Source of the DNA: Artemia franciscana
Taxonomy: Eukaryota; Arthropoda; Branchiopoda; Anostraca; Artemiidae
Length of the DNA: 64,000 nucleotides
Assembly: GCF_032884065.1 (NCBI RefSeq)
Contig: NC_088871.1
Coordinates: 21,278,755-21,342,754, forward strand
Reading direction: 5' to 3'
The position numbers and the translations under genes are program-made. Below the pieces are notes generated by a model that was not told the DNA's origin, searched no databases, and saw only the letters and a program-made list of their open reading frames with translations. This document shows, in pieces, positions 23,346 to 34,315 of this stretch (position 1 is the stretch's first letter; each line of letters opens with the position of its first letter).

Positions 23346-25370
23346 CGCGCCATAATAGTTACGCGCCATTGTAGTTGTGTCCCTATGTCCCACCTGTGAA
23401 TATAGATAGATATATATATATATGGTTTTAACTACGTAAAACTTGCGAATATACAACATTCTTTGCTGTCCCATTGTCTTTGCATATAAATAGATTGTCA
23501 GGTTTACCGACTCTTGAACATGCAACATATAATGGTCCATGGGAAAACAATCTGTATTCAGATCTATACCTCATGATTCTAATGATTGCCCTTGAGCTTT
23601 GTTGATGGTGATTGCTAATCGACCATTCCCTGTCCCGGTGTCCCGGTCGTCATTTACATCCCCCTGTTTCCTCCGGTGTCTTCGTTGTAGTTGTGTCCCT
23701 GTGTCCCGGTCGTCATTTATATTCCCTGTGTCCCGGTCGTCATTTGTATCCCGGTGTCCCGGTCTGTATATACATTCGTTTTTTAGTTTTGTTTTTCTCC
23801 TTTATTTTTTTCCTTTTTTTTTCTTTTTTAGCTTATTTAGATTTTTAGATTTTTTAGTTTTTTTATTAGTTTTTAGTTTTTTTTTCTTTTTAGTTTTTTT
23901 GTCCCGGTCGTCATTTATATCCCCCTGTTTCCCCCGGTGTCCCCGTTGTAGTTGTGTCCCTGTGTCCCGGTCGTCATTTATATTCCCTGTGTCCCGGTCG
24001 TCATTTGTATCCCGGTGTACCGGTCTGTATATACATTCGTTTTTTAGTTTTGTTTTTCTCCTTTATTTTTTTCCTTTTTTTTTCTTTTTTAGTTTATTTA
24101 GATTTTTAGATTTTTTAGTTTTTTTATTAGTTTTTAGTTTTTTTTTCTTTTTAGTTTTTTTGTAGTTTTTACCTTCTTTTTAGTTTTGTTAATTCTTTTT
24201 TTACTTATGTCCTGGTCGTCATTTATACTCCCTATGTCCCGGTGCTTTGTTGATTGCTAATCGAACATTCCTTTTGTCCTGGTCGCTTTCTCTTTGAGTG
24301 TCGTCATTTATTTTTTTCTTTTTTAGTTCTTTTAGTTTTTACCTTTTTTAGTTTTTTTTAGTTTTTTAGATGAAAATTTTTTTTAGTTTTTTCCTTTTTT
24401 TCTTTTTAGTTTTTATTGGTTTTTACCTTTATGCTAGCTTATTTTTCAGTTTTTTCCTTTTTTTTTAGTTTTTTTTTATTTTTTATTTTTTTTAGTGTTT
24501 TACCTTTTTTTAGTTTTTTTAGTTTTTTTAGTTTTTTAGCTTTTTTACTTTTTTTTTATTAGTTTTTAGTTTTTTTGTAGTTTTTGCCTTTTTTTAGTTT
24601 TTTCAGTTTTTTTTTTAGTTTTTTATTGGTTTTTACCTTTATTTTAGCTTATTTTTCAGTTTTTTCCTTTTTTTTAGTTTTTTTTAGTTTTTAGTTTTTT
24701 TAGTTTTTTACCTTTTTTTAGTTTTTTTAGTTTTTTTAGTTTTTTAGCTTTTTTATTTTTTTTATTAGTTTTTAGTTTTTTTTGTAGTTTTTGCCTTTTT
24801 TTTAGTTTTTTTAGTTTTTTAGCTTTTTTATTAGTTTTTAGTTTTTTTTGTAGTTTTTGCCTTTTTTTAGTTTGACAACTTATTTTTATATATATAGATA
24901 GTTTTTTTTTTTTACTTATGTCCTGGTCGTCATTTATACTCCCTGTGTCCCGGTGCTTTGTTGATTGCTAATCGAACATTCCTTTTGTCCTGGTCGCTTT
25001 CTCTTTGAGTGTCGTCATTTATTAGTTTTTTCCTTTTTTTCTTTTTAGTTTTTTATTGGTTTTTACCTTTATTTTAGCTTATTTTTCAGTTTTTTCCTTT
25101 TTTTTAGTTTTTTTTTATTTTTTATTTTTTTTAGTTTTTTACCTTTTTTTAGTTTTTTTAGTTTTTTTAGTTTTTTAGCTTTTTTACTTTTTTTATTAGT
25201 TTTTAGTTTTTTTTTGTAGTTTTTGCCTTTTTTTAGTTTTTTCAGTTTTTTTTTTAGTTTTTTATTGGTTTTTACCTTTATAGTTTTTTTAGTTTTTTAG
25301 CTTTTTTATTTTTTTTTTTAGTTTTTAGTTTTTTTTGTAGTTTTTGCCTTTTTTTAGTTTTTTCAGTTTT

Positions 25371-25456
25371 GACGTCACCTGATCCAGTTTTTTCAGGTGA
25401 CGTCACCTGACCCATCCACACATCCACAGACAGACAACTTATTTTTATATATATAT

Positions 25457-25459
<3 letters not shown>
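25371..25459 (-). promoter_or_regulatory. Helitron 5' terminus with CRE-type palindrome
   Basis: Holds TC plus (TA)n and AAAAATAAGTTGTCTGTCTG at the end, then CAGGTGACGTCACCTG (a 16-bp perfect palindrome with a full TGACGTCA site flanked by E-box halves) and a second GGTGACGTCA a little further in. The same block occurs in all H1-type elements. It may be the element's promoter; that role is inferred. Confidence 0.6.
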
Positions 25460-26132
<673 letters not shown>

Positions 26133-27104
26133 GTTTTTAACTACGTAAAACTTGCGAATATACAACATTCTTGGCTGTCCCATTGTCTATGCATATAAAT
26201 AGATTGTCAGGTTTACCGACTCTTGAACATGCAACATATAATTGTCCATGGGAAAAACAATCTGTATTCAGATCTCTACGTCATTATTCTAATGATTGCC
26301 CTTGAGCTTTGTTGATGGTGATTGCTAATCGAACATTCCCTGTGTCCCCGTCGTCATTTATATATCCCCCTGTGCCCACCGACGTCCCCGTTGTAGTTGT
26401 GTCCTTGTGTCCCGATCGTCATTTATATTCCCTGTGTCCCGGTCGTCATTTGTGTCCCGTTGTCCCAGTCTGTAATTTCTCTTTGAGTGTCGCGTTCGTC
26501 ATTTATATTCCCTGTGTCCAGGTCGTCATTTGTGTCCCGGTCGTCATTTGCTGTTGCCATTGTAGGTTCTTCAGTCATTTTACAATTAAACATTTTTCCG
26601 TCCACGATCTTCTTACAATTAAAAATTTGTCTTTGAAGGATTTCCTCAAATACCTTTAATGACGTCATCGTCATAACAAACATGACGACAACTAACTTCA
26701 TGACGACATGATGACATGACGTCACTCGACAGACACACAAACTACTTATTTATATATATATACTAGCTGTTGGGGTGGCGCTTCGCGCCACCCCAACACC
26801 TAGTTGGTGGGGCGCTTCGCCCCCCCCCCAAGCCCCCCCGCGCGCGTAAGTCGTTACGCGCCATATTAGTTACGCGCCATTGTAGTTGTGTCCCTGTGTC
26901 CCACCTGTGAATATAGATAGATTTATATATGTGTTTCAAACTACGTAAAAATTGCGAATATACAACATTCTTGGTTTTCCCATTGTCTGTGCATATACAA
27001 AGCCGTATGTACTAATAATGACGTCATATGCAAACACTCTTTTTACAAACAAACAAACATGCATACACACAACTCGTTTTTATATAGATAGATAGATAGA
27101 TAGA
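26133..27104 (-). mobile_element. Helitron family H2 copy (A), with nested M3
   Basis: Read on the minus strand, H2 starts at the TATC repeats (about 27104), is interrupted by M3 and resumes with TAAATAAGTAGTTTGTGTG and CGAGTGACGTCATG. A block of TGACG/CGTCA motifs, a short minisatellite and a helicase tail follow. Its own 3' hairpins are missing where the (TA)n tract begins. Confidence 0.6.
26763..27088 (-). mobile_element. Mini-Helitron M3 (326 bp)
   Basis: Complete small element. TC at 27088, TCTATATAAAAACGAGTTG, a TGACGTCAT site, a 60-bp degraded helicase tail, then the standard GC-rich 3' region and CTAG at 26766-26763. Flanks are A|TC and CTAG|T, inside the 5' TATA/TATC tract of H2. 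The copy-B equivalent is 42026-42355. Confidence 0.8.
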
Positions 27105-27115
27105 TACAATACAAA

Positions 27116-29096
27116 TTAACTGCGTAAAACTTGCGAATATACAACATTCTTCGCTGTCCAATTGTCGCTGCATATAAATAGATTGTCAGGTTTACCGACC
27201 CTCGAACATGCAACGTACAATTGTCCATGGGAAAAACAATCAGTATTAAGATCTATTCCACATGTTTCTAATGATTGAGCTTTGTTAATGGTGATTGCAA
27301 ATGCTAATCGAATTGGGAATTGCAATCTTTTAAATTGAAAAGGCAGATCCGTTGGAATCATGGGAATGCGAGGAATAAGAACAGCCTCACCCTCAAACGG
27401 CCCTGTCAAGATTGTGGCCTCTATTAGGTTTTCCATTGTTTTTTTTACGGCAAGTCGCGTGCCATTGCAAAGCTTTGGTGGGTTGATATTTCTTAAAAGT
27501 ATTATTGGTACGCCTATTTTTAGTTGTAGCACGTGTGGTGGAAGCCCTGAAAGATCTATGGAATTTAAAAATTCAGATGGATAATTAACCGCTTCATTTG
27601 GTTCCAAAACTGTGTCGACTGACTTGTAAAGGACTGCCTGGTCTCGAATCTTGGTCAAAACAATATTGTTGATTTCGTGGACGTCTATATTTTTGGGTGC
27701 GAGAATCACTCTTTCACTTAGCCATTTATTATTTTTATAATTTTTTAGAATTTTCGGAAATACTTATTCAATCAATTCATTTTTGGACGTCACTAAATTA
27801 CAGAAATCAGCAGGTAGTTGTATACGTCCTGAAATTGAGTCTACTGGGAGCTTTCCGTTTCCAATTGCCAGCAATTGATCTGAAAATATTTGACCAGAGT
27901 CATCGTTTTGCAATCGGACACGCATATTTGTAGTTAATTTTAATATTTTTACGTGTGCCCATAAATTAGAATTTTTCAGGCAAGCATTCATTTCGTCTGC
28001 AGGAGTTGATTTAGGTATTATGAGGAATGTTTGCCTGAAATCTCCCGCAAGCAATATTAATGTGCTGCCAAAGGGTTTCGACTTCCCTCTCAAATCTTTC
28101 AAGCATTAATCCAGAGCCTCGAGCGATTTTTGTGTGCCATTGTGCACTCATCCCAAATAATAAGTTTGCATTGCTGCAATACTTTACCCATCCCAGATGA
28201 TTTGGAAATATTGCACGTGGGAGTTTCTGTAGAATGCAAATTCAGAGGCAATTTCAAAGCGGAATGAGCAGTTCTTCCACCAGGCAGCAATGTTGCGGCT
28301 ATTCCGGACGACGCAATTGCCAACGCTATATCATTTTTTGATCGAATTGATGCCAGAATCAGTTTTATCACAAACGTTTTACCAGTACCTCCTGGCGCAT
28401 CCAAAAAGAAAATTTCTCCAACAATGTTATCGACACAATGCGTTATCGTATCATAAATGTCTTTTTATTCCGACATTAACTTGGAAATGTTATTTTGTAC
28501 ATACGACAATAGATCACTCGTACTGTAACTTTGTTCACGATCCAATTCTACACATGTCGAAACAGCAGCGATACGGTTAGGTGAAGGTATTCCCAAATCC
28601 TGAAGAAGTTTGTTTGCCATACGGACGCACAAATCTTCTATAATAACTAAAGTGTAGTTATAAATTTCTGATGTAAAATCAAAAGTCATATCTGACTTCT
28701 CTAACTGTTTTCGATGGAGTATATCTTCGGACATTTTTGACTTATATTTTTCCCATAACTCTGTAGGAGCTGATGGAGAGCAAGTGCACGAATTTGACTT
28801 GGGGTTGACGTTTCGCACGCTTCATTGATGCAGTTATCCCAGTGTTGGTCATTCTCCAATAAATTCAGAGCTTGACATGCACTACGGTAAGTGTCATGTA
28901 TAGTACCGTTTACAGTTCTCAAATACTCAAAGGATGTCGGACCGGGTACATTCACCAAAAGCAGGCGTAGAAAGAAGCATTCATGTTGATTGGGGTGAAC
29001 GGTGTAGAGTCTTCCTATCGTGGTATCTTTGAAGATGGTAGGTTGGCCGTAAACCCACTGGTTATCTACTTCGATGGTGGTACCGTTGACATTGTA
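27116..29096 (-). pseudogene. Helitron Pif1-like helicase pseudogene (copy A)
   Basis: Minus-strand segments read, in order: the YTVHPNQHECFFLRLLLVNV and GPTSFEYLRTVNG region typical of Helitron proteins before the helicase; Walker A DAPGGTGKTF; SSGIAATLLPGGRTAHS; Walker B IIWDECTMAHK; LLAGDFRQ; LTTNMRV; GLPPHVLQLKIGVPIILLRN; and the C-terminal FAITINKAQ and [16 protein letters not shown] motifs. Lesions: a small frameshifting deletion near 28800, stop codons at about 28465, a frameshift plus stop near 28100, and a stop at about 27765. AITINKAQ runs straight into SLE, so the GQ of the conserved QGQ(S/T) motif is lost through a 6-base deletion. The helicase would unwind DNA during rolling-circle transposition in the nucleus. 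All lesions are shared with copy B. Confidence 0.85.
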
Positions 29097-29406
29097 GGTT
29101 CTTCAGTCATTTTACAATTAGAAATTTCTCTTTCAACGGTCTTCTTACATTTAAAAATTTGTCTTTGAACGATATTCTTAAATACCTGTGTCCTGGTCGT
29201 CATTTATATTCCCTGTGTCCCGGTCGTCATTTGTGTCCCGGTATCCCAGTCTGTAATTTCTCTTTGAGTGTCCCGGTCGTTATTTATATTCCCTCTGTCC
29301 CGGTTGTCATTTGTGTCCCGGTCTGTAATTTCTCTTTGAGTGTTTTTTCTTTTTAGTATTTTTTAGTTTTTTACATTTTTTCTTTTTTCAGTTTTCTTTT
29401 TCTTCT

Positions 29407-29757
29407 TTATTTTTCAGCTTCACTATGAAATACATATCGCCGAACCTTTGTTTTTTGAACTAAAATCTGGTAGGCATTGATGACCTTATCCAAGTCAAAA
29501 TCCCAAACCCAATCATCATCGCTATCATTTTCAGTTTTGATATGTTTTGACTCTCGCTGTCCAGGTGGATCTTCATCTAACTGCGCGGTTTTGCGTTCTT
29601 TAGCCTCAAGCCTGTTTCCTTGCTGTTCTTTTGATTCCTCGGCACGCTTTCTTTTCTGACTTTCTCTATCAGCAGCAAGTTTTTTGGCATAGACTCTTTG
29701 AGCATCTTCATCGGCTTTTTCCATTGTAAGTTCATCAGTCATTTTAAACTTAAACAT
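29407..29757 (-). CDS. Helitron N-terminal ORF fragment (copy A)
   Basis: 116 codons starting MFKFKMTDELTMEKADEDAQ. A basic, K/R/E-rich helical stretch RVYAKKLAADRESQKRKRAE follows, then SKEQQGNRLEAKERK, an acidic patch (NDSDDDW) and a short tail. The KRKR cluster could be a nuclear-localisation signal. The same AQRVYAKKLAADRES motif recurs near 30000-30100 and in the inverted repeat at 62818-63156. It always follows a Helitron 5' end, so I take it as the start of the transposase, cut off before the Rep domain. The function of this part is not known to me. Confidence 0.45.
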   Translation of the reverse strand: MFKFKMTDELTMEKADEDAQRVYAKKLAADRESQKRKRAEESKEQQGNRLEAKERKTAQLDEDPPGQRESKHIKTENDSDDDWVWDFDLDKVINAYQILVQKTKVRRYVFHSEAEK

Positions 29758-29907
29758 TAATAGATTTCTACGTGAACATATATGTCTTAAATATCTTTAA
29801 TGAAGTCACCGTCATAGCAAAAATGACGACAACTAACTTCGTCAGTCGACACAGAAACATGACGTCACCTGATTCACAGACAAACAACTTATTTTTATAT
29901 ATATAGA

Positions 29908-30384
29908 TAGATATATTGTGATTCCTCGGCACGCTTTCTGTTCTTGCTTTCTCTATCAGCCGCAAGCCTGTTTTCTTGCTGTTCTTGTGATTCCTCGGCC
30001 GCTTTCTTTTCTTACTTTCTCTATCAGCCGCAAGTTTTTTGGCATAGACTCTTTGAGAAGCTTCCTCGTCTGTTGCCATTGTAGGTTCTTCAGTCATTTT
30101 ACAATTAAACATTTTTCCGTCCACGATCTTTTTACAATTAAAAATTTTCTTTGAGCAGCTTCCTCGGCTGTTGCCATTGTAGGTTCTTCAGTCAATTACA
30201 ATTAAACTTTTTCCTTCCACGATCTTCTAACAATTAAAAATTTGTCTTTGAACGATTTTCTTAAATACCTTTAATGACGTCATCGTCATAACAAACATGA
30301 CGACAACTAACTTCATGACGACATGACGTCACTCAACAGACAACTTATTTTTATATCTATATATATAAAATATAGAATAGATAT
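29908..30384 (-). mobile_element. Helitron 5' fragment with duplicated N-terminal ORF start
   Basis: A second, shorter copy of the N-terminal coding region (MTEEPTMAT..ASQRVYAKKLAADRES) and a further partial MTEEPTMATAEEA copy. A TGACGTCATCGTCATAAC block and an H-type 5' end with CAACAGACAACTTATTTTTA follow. Successive 5' modules are stacked in one orientation. Confidence 0.5.
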
Positions 30385-30915
30385 TATATCGCGGTCGTTA
30401 TTTGTGTCCCAGTGTCCCAGTCTGTAATTTCTCTTTGAGTGTCGCGGTCGTCATTTATATTCCCTGTGTCCCGGTTTATAGTTTTCTTTTTCTCCTTTAT
30501 TTTTCAGCTTTTTTCCTTTTTTAGTTTTTTTCTTTTTCAGTTTTTAGTTGTTTTTTTTATTTTTTTTTGTTAGTTTTAGTTGTTTTTTTCTTTTTAGTTT
30601 TTTTGTAGTTTTTACCTTTTTTTAGTTTTTAGTTTTTTACCTTTTTTTATTTTTTTTCAGTTTTTTAGCTTTTTCAATTATTTTAGTATTTTCTTTTTAG
30701 TTTTTTTTTTGTAGTTTTTACCTTTTTTAGTTTTGTTCTTCTTTTGTATTAATGCTAAGTCAAGGTTCGAACCCGGAACCTCTCGGACCTGGAACCTGGA
30801 ACATAACGCTTTACCAACTCAGCTACTTCGGCTTGAATACATTCGTTTCTGACTGGTATATGATGAAATAATTCAGACGTCATATAATGACGTCACTCGA
30901 CAGACAGACAGACAA
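30385..30915 (-). mobile_element. Helitron fragment with T-rich block and tRNA-like piece
   Basis: Minisatellite (GTCGTCATTTATATTCCC type), a T-rich CTTTTTTAG block, the tRNA-like segment, then GACGTCATATAATGACGTCA and CTCGACAGACAGACAGACAAG, where the Penelope-like sequence begins. Confidence 0.5.
30753..30832 (-). other. tRNA-derived sequence (copy A)
   Basis: On the minus strand TAGCTGAGTTGG fits the pol III A box exactly, and 40-odd bases later GGGTTCGAACC fits the B box closely. The acceptor ends (GCCGAAG and CTTGACT) do not pair, so this is not a working tRNA gene. More likely a tRNA pseudogene or SINE head carried in a Helitron. Confidence 0.5.
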
Positions 30916-31703
30916 GAATTTAATATTAGTAGAATAAGAAATAAAATATATTCTAATTTAAAAATAGTAACACTAGATCATTATTTTGTAATGCGAAGAT
31001 TAAACAAGCAATTGCTAATCTACAGAATGAATTTGTAATTGTGTCAGTGGATAAAGCTAATAATAATTTTGCCATAATTTGTCAGAAGCTGTATTGTGAT
31101 ATCTTAAAAAGGGAGTTATGCACAACTAATGTTTACGAAAAGGTAAATTTAGAGGATGAGAATTTAATTGACAAGACTGAAGAAATACTTTTAAAATTTT
31201 AATATTAAAATAAATGACAATGATAAAAAGTTCCCTTTCCTATATTGGACTGTAAAATTTCATAAGATCCCCCTAAACCACGGTTTATTGCTGGAGCAGC
31301 TAAATGTCCAACCCGCATTGCTGCTACTGACCTCTCTTTAATTTTAAAGGAAATTGAAAATAAACTTAAAACCTATTGTTCTGGTATTAAAGTTTTCGAA
31401 TTTTAATCTATATTGGAGTGTTAATAATTCACTGCAGGTGATAGAGTCTTTAACAATGGTTTCAGCTAAAAGAATTGAGTCTTTCGATTTTGCGACAATG
31501 TATACTAATTTATCACTTAATGTAGTGTTAGATAATTTAAAAACTGTTATCAAGAAATCTTTCCTCTTATCTAGTAAAAGGTTCTTAAAATAGACACTTA
31601 TAATAAAAAAAGCTATATGGACAAATTGCTTTAATACTACAGTTAACTTGAGATGTTACAGCTTGGATATGATTTTTGAGTTATTAGAATTTGTTTTATA
31701 CAA
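30916..31703 (+). pseudogene. Penelope-like reverse transcriptase, 5' part (copy A)
   Basis: Encodes FVIVSVDKANNNFAII, a YWTVKFHKIP segment and ESFDFATMYTNLSL (RT motif A with its catalytic Asp). It is broken by several frameshifts and ends where a Helitron is inserted after LEFVLYN. The same sequence with fewer breaks is at 46204-46998, described there. Confidence 0.65.
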
Positions 31704-34122
31704 TCTATATATATAAAAATAAGTTGTCTGTGGATCTGTGGATGGATCAGGTGACGTCACCTGAAAAAACTGGATCAGGTGACGTCAAAACTGAAAAAAC
31801 TAAAATAAGGCAAAAACTACAAAAAAACTAAAAACTAATAAAAAAAATAAAAAGCTAAAAAACTAAAAAAACTAAAAAAAGGCAAAAACTACAAAAAAAC
31901 TAAAAACTAATAAAAAAGCTAAAAACTAAAAAAACTAAAAAAAGGCAAAAACTACAAAAAAAACTAAAACTAATAAAAAAAATAAAAAAGCTAAAAACTA
32001 AAAAAACTAAAAAAACTAAAAAAAGGTAAAAACTAAAAAACTAAAACTAAAAAAACTAAAAAAAAAGGAAAAAACTGAAAAATAAGCTAAAATAAAGGTA
32101 AAAACCAATAAAAACTAAAAAAAAACTGAAAAAACTAAAAAAAAGCAAAAACTACAAAAAAAAACTAAAAACTAATAAAAAAAGTAAAAAACTAAAAACT
32201 AAAAAAACTAAAAAAACTAAAAAAAGGTAAAAAACTAAAAAAAAATAAAAAAAAACTAAAAAAAGGAAAAAAACTGAAAAATAAGCTAAAATAAAGGTAA
32301 AAACCAATAAAAAACTAAAAGAAAAAAAGGAAAAAACTAAAAAAAATTTTCATCTAAAAAACTAAAAAAAAACTAAAAAAGGTAAAAACTAAAAGAACTA
32401 AAAAAGAAAAAAATAAATGACGAAACTCAAAGAGAAAGCGACAGGACAAAAGGAATGTTCGATTAGCAATCAACAAAGCACCGGGACACAGGGAGTATAA
32501 ATGACGACCAGGACATAAGTAAAAAAAAAAAACTTTCTATATATATAAAAATAAGTTGTCTGTGGATCTGTGGATCATGGATCAGGTGACGTCACCTGAA
32601 AAACTGGATCAGGTGACGTCAAAACTGAAAAACTAAAAAAAGGCAAAAACTACAAAAAAAACTAAAAACTAATAAAAAAAATAAAAAAGCTAAAAAACTA
32701 AAAAAACTAAAAAAAGGCAAAAACTACAAAAAAAACTAAAAACTAATAAAAAAGCTAAAAAACTAAAAAACTAAAAAAAGGCAAAAACTACAAAAAAAAC
32801 TAAAAACTAATAAAAAAATAAAAAAGCTAAAAACTAAAAAACTAAAAAAACTAAAAAAAGGTAAAAAACTAAAAAAACTAAAAACTAAAAAAACTAAAAA
32901 AAAGGAAAAAACTGAAAAATAAGCTAAAATAAAGGTAAAAACCAATAAAAAACTAAAAAAAAACTGAAAAAACTAAAAAAAGGCAAAAACTACAAAAAAC
33001 TAAAAACTAATAAAAAAAGTAAAAAAGCTAAAAAACTAAAAAAACTAAAAAAACTAAAAAAAGGTAAAAAAACTAAAAAAATAAAAAATAAAAAAAAAAC
33101 TAAAAAAAGAAAAAACTGAAAAATAAGCTAACATAAAGGTAAAAACCAATAAAAAACTAAAAGAAAAAAAGGAAAAAACTAAAAAAAATTTTCATCTAAA
33201 AACTAAAAAAAACTAAAAAGGTAAAAACTAAAAGAACTAAAAAAGAAAAAAATAAATGACGACACTCAAGAGAAAGCGACCAGGACAAAAGGAATGTTCG
33301 ATTAGCAATCAACAAAGCACCGGGACACAGGGAGGATAAATGACGACCAGGACATAAGTAAAAAAAAAAATTAACAAAACTAAAAAGAAGGTAAAACTAC
33401 AAAAAAACTAAAAAGAAAAAAAAACTAAAAACTAATAAAAAAACTAAAAAATCTAAAAATCTAAATAAACTAAAAAGGAAAAAAATAAAGGAGAAAAACA
33501 AAACTAAAAAACGAATGTATATACAGACCGGTACACCGGGATACAAATGACGACCGGGACACAGGGAATATAAATGACGACCGGGACACAGGGACACAAC
33601 TACAACGGGGGCACCGGGGGAAACAGGGGGATATAAATGACGACCGGGACAAAAAAACTAAAAGAAAAAAAAACTAAAACTAATAAAAAAACTAAAAAAT
33701 CTAAAAATCTAATAAGCTAAAAAAGAAAAAAAAAGGAAAAAAATAAAGGAGAAAAACAAAACTAAAAAACGAATGTATATACAGACCGGGACACCGGGAT
33801 ACAAATGACGACCGGGACACAGGGAATATAAATGACGACCGGGACACAGGGACACAACTACAACGGGGACACCGGGGGAAACAGGGGGATGTAAATGACG
33901 ACCGGGACACCGGGACAGGGAATGGTCGATTAGCAATCACCATCAACAAAGCTCAAGGGCAATCATTAGAATCATGAGGTATAGATCTGAATACAGATTG
34001 TTTTCCCATGGACCATTATATGTTGCATGTTCAAGAGTCGGTAAACCTGACAATCTATTTATATGCAAAGACAATGGGACAGCAAAGAATGTTGTATATT
34101 CGCAAGTTTTACGTAGTTAAAA

Positions 34123-34160
<38 letters not shown>

Positions 34161-34315
34161 ATATTTCACAGGTGGGACATAGGGACACAACTACAATGGC
34201 GCGTAACTATTATGGCGCGTAACGACTTACGCGCGCGGGGGGGCTTGGGGGGGGGCGCGAAGCGCCCCCACCAACTAGGTGTTGGGGTGGCGCGAAGCGC
34301 CACCCCAACAGCTAG
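31704..34315 (+). mobile_element. Composite Helitron inserted in the RT gene (copy A)
   Basis: TC at 31704 after an A, an inner second 5' end near 32536 (TTTC instead of ATC, possibly a sequencing error), the A-rich and minisatellite blocks, the helicase tail, a short (TA)n and CTAG at 34312-34315 followed by T. It equals 46999-49644 in copy B. Confidence 0.8.

Larger units (their letters stand above)
23252..25459 (-). mobile_element. Composite Helitron C1 (two 5' ends, one 3' end)
   Basis: On the minus strand it begins TC at 25459, continues through the TGACGTCA palindrome and A-rich block, then meets a second complete 5' end (TC at 24898, preceded by ACTA). It goes on through the minisatellite and helicase tail to the hairpins and CTAG at 23255-23252. 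The flanks are A|TC at the inner 5' end and CTAG|T at 23251. The helicase tail at about 23424-23632 keeps INKAQGQSLES and VG-x-PDNLFI, with stops. The element is non-autonomous. Confidence 0.75.
27105..29907 (-). mobile_element. Relic of a protein-coding Helitron (copy A)
   Basis: The 5' end TC at 29907 is followed by the CRE-like block, the N-terminal ORF (29407-29757), a minisatellite (29160-29345) and the helicase pseudogene (27116-29096). No Rep (HUH) endonuclease region is present between the N-terminal ORF and the helicase, so an internal deletion removed it. The 3' hairpins are also missing. It could not move itself. Confidence 0.65.

Noticed and set aside
23632-24030. CRISPR-like regularly spaced repeats
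   Set aside because: Units are contiguous variable minisatellite repeats without unique spacers, in eukaryotic DNA.
23599-24165. Open frames rich in SRSSFIF and FFLVFLL, here and near 33.5, 38.3, 48.8, 54.9, 56.5, 59.0 and 60.1 kb
   Set aside because: They translate the GTCCCGGTCGTCATTT minisatellite and the T-rich block; frames and lengths differ between element copies and depend on slippage.
27360-27584. Plus-strand open frames across the helicase region (also 42627-42851, 28290-28580)
   Set aside because: Shadows of the minus-strand helicase pseudogene, which carries the family motifs.
30753-30832. Functional tRNA genes at this site and at 46041, 60940 and 62604
   Set aside because: Pol III boxes or the T-arm are present, but the acceptor stems do not pair; treated as tRNA-derived sequence.
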